From NCBI GenBank assembly GCA_964512095.1, contig CAZEIH010000004.1:51754-115753 (forward strand): a DNA stretch of 64,000 nt, read 5' to 3'. A model generated the notes under the pieces. That model saw only the letters and a list, made by a program, of their open reading frames with translations. It was not told the origin of the DNA and did no database searches. Numbering within the stretch: the first letter of the stretch is position 1; each line of letters starts with the position of its first letter. This document shows, one piece after another, positions 59,913 to 64,000 of this stretch. The position numbers were made by a program, and so were the translations under genes. The DNA comes from DTU013 sp964512095. GTDB lineage: Bacteria > Bacillota > Clostridia > Acetivibrionales > DTU013.

Positions 59913-62900
59913 CATCAGACATACTGTCTCTACATGGGGAGAGACTGAGCAGCTACAGGCACAGGAGGCAAGGATGTGGATTTCAATCCACTCTCCCCGC
60001 GTGGGGAGAGACGAGAACAGTTTATACAAAAACACATTAGATTTACAGATTTCAATCCACTCTCCCCGCGTGGGGAGAGACAGTACAGATTAGTATATTG
60101 CGGTGTCGTTTTATATTTCAATCCACTCTCCCCGCGTGGGGAGAGACGTTGTATGGGTTATTTCAAGTCTCACATGCATTTTGATTTCAATCCACTCTCC
60201 CCGCGTGGGGAGAGACAATGAAATACATATTTTATTCACTGAAAGGAGGTATTTCAATCCACTCTCCCCGCGTGGGGAGAGACATAACAAAATTAGCTAT
60301 ACTGCAAATATTGACGGATTTCAATCCACTCTCCCCGCGTGGGGAGAGACACAATCACAATGCGATGGATGTTGGGATAGGAGCATTTCAATCCACTCTC
60401 CCCGCGTGGGGAGAGACTATTGGGCCGATGAGGAGCGCGAAGCGGTAACATACATTTCAATCCACTCTCCCCGCGTGGGGAGAGACGACATAATACCATA
60501 TAATGCAAATTCAGATATGAATTTCAATCCACTCTCCCCGCGTGGGGAGAGACCATGCTATACTATATATGAAAGTGAAAGTTAATTATTTCAATCCACT
60601 CTCCCCGCGTGGGGAGAGACTCATGCAACAAATTAATAACGAGTATGATTATTTAAATTTCAATCCACTCTCCCCGCGTGGGGAGAGACACAAGACGCAA
60701 ATAATCGTTTTGTCAGCGACACAGAATTTCAATCCACTCTCCCCGCGTGGGGAGAGACAAATTAGGGAGGAGGTCAAACTGATGTTTATTACACATTTCA
60801 ATCCACTCTCCCCGCGTGGGGAGAGACATCATAAATAAAACGGGGGTGCAAGGATGGACTGATTTCAATCCACTCTCCCCGCGTGGGGAGAGACATGCAA
60901 AAAACATCCGCTTTAATGTACTTATAACAATTTCAATCCACTCTCCCCGCGTGGGGAGAGACTGTGAACTAACTCCATTCGACCTTTGTACCGTCTATTT
61001 CAATCCACTCTCCCCGCGTGGGGAGAGACTCCATATGTAGTTGTAATACATTACTATCATGATATTTCAATCCACTCTCCCCGCGTGGGGAGAGACGTGG
61101 GACTGGCTATTAAAAGTTATTAGTAATTTTGATTTCAATCCACTCTCCCCGCGTGGGGAGAGACTCCGTGTTGTATTTCTCTGCGCAAGATTTACAAAAA
61201 TTTCAATCCACTCTCCCCGCGTGGGGAGAGACCCGCCCCACATCGCACCTTGACAATAGCATATAATTTCAATCCACTCTCCCCGCGTGGGGAGAGACCG
61301 AGCATATGAGTTACATCACAGTGAATTTGGTTATTTCAATCCACTCTCCCCGCGTGGGGAGAGACGGCGCTCGTATGATTTTTTTACAGTGTCGTATGAA
61401 TTTCAATCCACTCTCCCCGCGTGGGGAGAGACATATTAATATAGCCTTAACAGCTGCACTAGAAAAAATTTCAATCCACTCTCCCCGCGTGGGGAGAGAC
61501 AGGATATTGATTTCCTCCAGGACAAAAGACGAATTATTTCAATCCACTCTCCCCGCGTGGGGAGAGACAATAATTTATACTATGTTAGACTACATTATTA
61601 TAATTTCAATCCACTCTCCCCGCGTGGGGAGAGACTTTGGCGTGCCGTATTTCTTTTTGAGTGTACCGATTTCAATCCACTCTCCCCGCGTGGGGAGAGA
61701 CGTATTGTATGATATGATTTATATAGGATGTATAAATTTCAATCCACTCTCCCCGCGTGGGGAGAGACATTGCACAATGAAAAACTGATTTTATAGTATG
61801 TTAATTTCAATCCACTCTCCCCGCGTGGGGAGAGACGTTGATATTGCAGTTGATATTGATGTGAATATATTATTTCAATCCACTCTCCCCGCGTGGGGAG
61901 AGACTAAGTTAGATTGTGCATTGCAGCATTCACATATGGTATTTCAATCCACTCTCCCCGCGTGGGGAGAGACACGTTTATAATGGTTGGGACGATCTGT
62001 TTGAACAATTTCAATCCACTCTCCCCGCGTGGGGAGAGACGTTTCAGGAGCTACTGGACAAGCTCAGAGGCAACAATTTCAATCCACTCTCCCCGCGTGG
62101 GGAGAGACGTTTTGACTTTTAAAAACCCTCTGACGAGTCTTTATTTCAATCCACTCTCCCCGCGTGGGGAGAGACTATTGATATAGCATTAACAGAAAAT
62201 GACATTGACAATTTCAATCCACTCTCCCCGCGTGGGGAGAGACGCCCTTGAAAAGCCGATGGTACATGGAGACATGGATTTCAATCCACTCTCCCCGCGT
62301 GGGGAGAGACTCGTGGGCGAAGGATGAGTTGCCTAGTAAGGAATGATTTCAATCCACTCTCCCCGCGTGGGGAGAGACATTTACAAACAAAGGTATATTA
62401 TACGCCAACTATATTTCAATCCACTCTCCCCGCGTGGGGAGAGACTTTTGCAGTGGCTTATCTTGATTTTTGTAGTTTTATTTCAATCCACTCTCCCCGC
62501 GTGGGGAGAGACAAAGAGGTGTTAAAATGCCAAAAGTAAAATTTGAATTTCAATCCACTCTCCCCGCGTGGGGAGAGACCTGGTAAAGAAGATGATCCGT
62601 TTATATTAATTACATTTCAATCCACTCTCCCCGCGTGGGGAGAGACACGGGGAACAGTTAGCATTATGCCAGAGGTATTATCAATTTCAATCCACTCTCC
62701 CCGCGTGGGGAGAGACACATCGGAGAAAACGACACTTGCAAAGGTATAACAATTTCAATCCACTCTCCCCGCGTGGGGAGAGACATGCGACGCAGGTATA
62801 ATGCCCCGCTTGTGTCGGTATTTCAATCCACTCTCCCCGCGTGGGGAGAGACGTGTCCTATTCGGCATATTATATTTATTTACTCAATTTCAATCCACTC

Positions 62901-64000
62901 TCCCCGCGTGGGGAGAGACATCCATGAACTATCAAATAGCCTTGACACATTAATTTCAATCCACTCTCCCCGCGTGGGGAGAGACTCCAGCGATATATAA
63001 TATAATTAAAGGGCTGTCCGATTTCAATCCACTCTCCCCGCGTGGGGAGAGACAACAATTATAACATTAGACTTGCAAACCATAACAATTTCAATCCACT
63101 CTCCCCGCGTGGGGAGAGACCGGAGACCTCAAAACCATGCAGCAAATCAATAATATTTCAATCCACTCTCCCCGCGTGGGGAGAGACTGTTATCATGCTT
63201 TAAACCTCCTTAAAATTTGAATTTCAATCCACTCTCCCCGCGTGGGGAGAGACGGTTATAAACCTATGTATATGGCGAAATATTGCAAATTTCAATCCAC
63301 TCTCCCCGCGTGGGGAGAGACGATTATGGAGCGTTATACTTAATTGGTAAAGTGCATTTCAATCCACTCTCCCCGCGTGGGGAGAGACCTCCTATGTATG
63401 GTAGCTTTTATATGGAGGTCGCTATTTCAATCCACTCTCCCCGCGTGGGGAGAGACAAAAAGGTTCTTTACATGATTATATTCCTGTTAAGATTTCAATC
63501 CACTCTCCCCGCGTGGGGAGAGACGACGCAATTTTACAGATAACCGAATCATATCCAATATTTCAATCCACTCTCCCCGCGTGGGGAGAGACTATTTATA
63601 ATTGGTATTGTTTCAACAGTATGTGCTATTTCAATCCACTCTCCCCGCGTGGGGAGAGACAAAATGCAATTGCAGCATATGGGATAATAAAAATGATTTC
63701 AATCCACTCTCCCCGCGTGGGGAGAGACGCAGATATAATTTATCCTTCAAATGGTTCTCAGTATATTTCAATCCACTCTCCCCGCGTGGGGAGAGACAAA
63801 AAAATCATCTCTTATTACGACCCAGAGAAAGCAATTTCAATCCACTCTCCCCGCGTGGGGAGAGACAAACCAAACGAACCTATTTATACACATAATAAGC
63901 AATTTCAATCCACTCTCCCCGCGTGGGGAGAGACATGGGCTGTTGTATATTTCGCTCCCAGTAAAGCATTTCAATCCACTCTCCCCGCGTGGGGAGAGAC
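59913..64000 (-). CRISPR. CRISPR array, type I-C-like repeat, 60 intact repeats, continuing past the right edge
   Basis: I count 60 intact copies of a 33-nt repeat from 59980-60012 to 63968-64000, spaced by unique 33-36-nt spacers (period about 67-69). The plus-strand repeat starts ATTTCAATCC and ends GGGGAGAGAC, with a CTCTCCCC/GGGGAGAG stem. Read on the minus strand it begins GTCTCTCCCC and ends GGATTGAAAT, the usual polarity of type I-C/I-B repeats, so crRNA is probably transcribed leftward from a leader beyond 64000. The leftmost copy (59913-59945) keeps only the GGGGAGAGAC half, as expected of the trailer-end repeat. No cas gene lies in the window. Open frames across the array (FNPLSPRGER, HSPRVGRD, STLPAWGET peptides) are repeat artefacts. 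Confidence 0.98.

Noticed and set aside
59869..63895. Many open frames across the array encoding repeated FNPLSPRGER, HSPRVGRD, STLPAWGET or LPTRGEWIE peptides
   Set aside because: They are translations of the CRISPR repeat in its six frames; they have no ribosome-binding sites and the spacers between are unrelated.

Overview
The window looks like chromosome of a spore-forming, Gram-positive member of the Clostridia. The pointers are an intact sigK, a Gram-positive PolC replicase, the Firmicute-style rpsB-tsf-pyrH-frr and rimP-nusA-ylxR-ylxQ-infB gene orders, strong GGAGG ribosome-binding sites, and a CRISPR repeat of the type I-C kind. The species cannot be named from sequence alone. No rRNA, tRNA or classical riboswitch was recognised.

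Layout. (1) 1-4060, minus strand: start of the division/cell-wall (dcw) cluster, mraZ-rsmH-ftsL-like-PBP, with a vegetative promoter and four MraZ-box-like repeats. The PBP runs off the left edge, and rsmH and ftsL are separated by a strange 473-nt low-complexity spacer. (2) 4.3-9.6 kb: rodA, lgt and a pair of M16 peptidase homologues. (3) 9.7-15.4 kb: small accessory genes (56-aa membrane protein, diguanylate cyclase, MFS transporter, VanW protein, EamA half-transporter, PLP decarboxylase). (4) 15.4-19.9 kb: a palindrome-rich intergenic element, then a MacAB-like ABC export operon. (5) 20-42.3 kb, all minus: a conserved core of translation, ribosome assembly, replication, MEP isoprenoid and envelope lipid genes, from rpsB at its promoter through tsf, pyrH, frr, uppS, cdsA, dxr, rseP, ispG and polC, then rimP-nusA-rnpM-ylxQ-infB-rbfA-nrnA-truB-ribF. 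(6) 42.4-43.2 kb, plus: sigK behind a sigma-E-like promoter.

(7) 43.2-53.4 kb: a divergent catabolic locus. The minus arm has a PPC/DUF296 protein, an ABC sugar-type importer (binding protein and two permeases), an RraA-like aldolase, a zinc alcohol dehydrogenase, an HMG-CoA lyase and an HMG-CoA reductase. The plus arm has a TIM-barrel isomerase and a D-2-hydroxyacid dehydrogenase. The organism makes isoprenoids by the MEP route (dxr and ispG are in the window), so the HMG-CoA reductase/lyase pair probably runs in the degradative direction. This is the most interesting metabolic system here. (8) 53.5-55.5 kb: a DUF3842 protein, and a cation/proton antiporter coupled to a P-II-like protein.

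(9) 55.5-59.9 kb: a patchwork accessory island. It holds a broken two-repeat CRISPR relic, insertion-sequence-like terminal repeats, a BtrH-like/PadR pair, an atypical carbamoyltransferase homologue and a Fic AMP-transferase with three direct repeats at its promoter. (10) 59.9-64.0 kb: a CRISPR array of 60 intact 33-nt repeats plus one degenerate terminal repeat, running off the right edge. Repeat polarity says crRNA is made from the minus strand, so the leader and probably the cas genes lie to the right of the window. No cas gene is present here.
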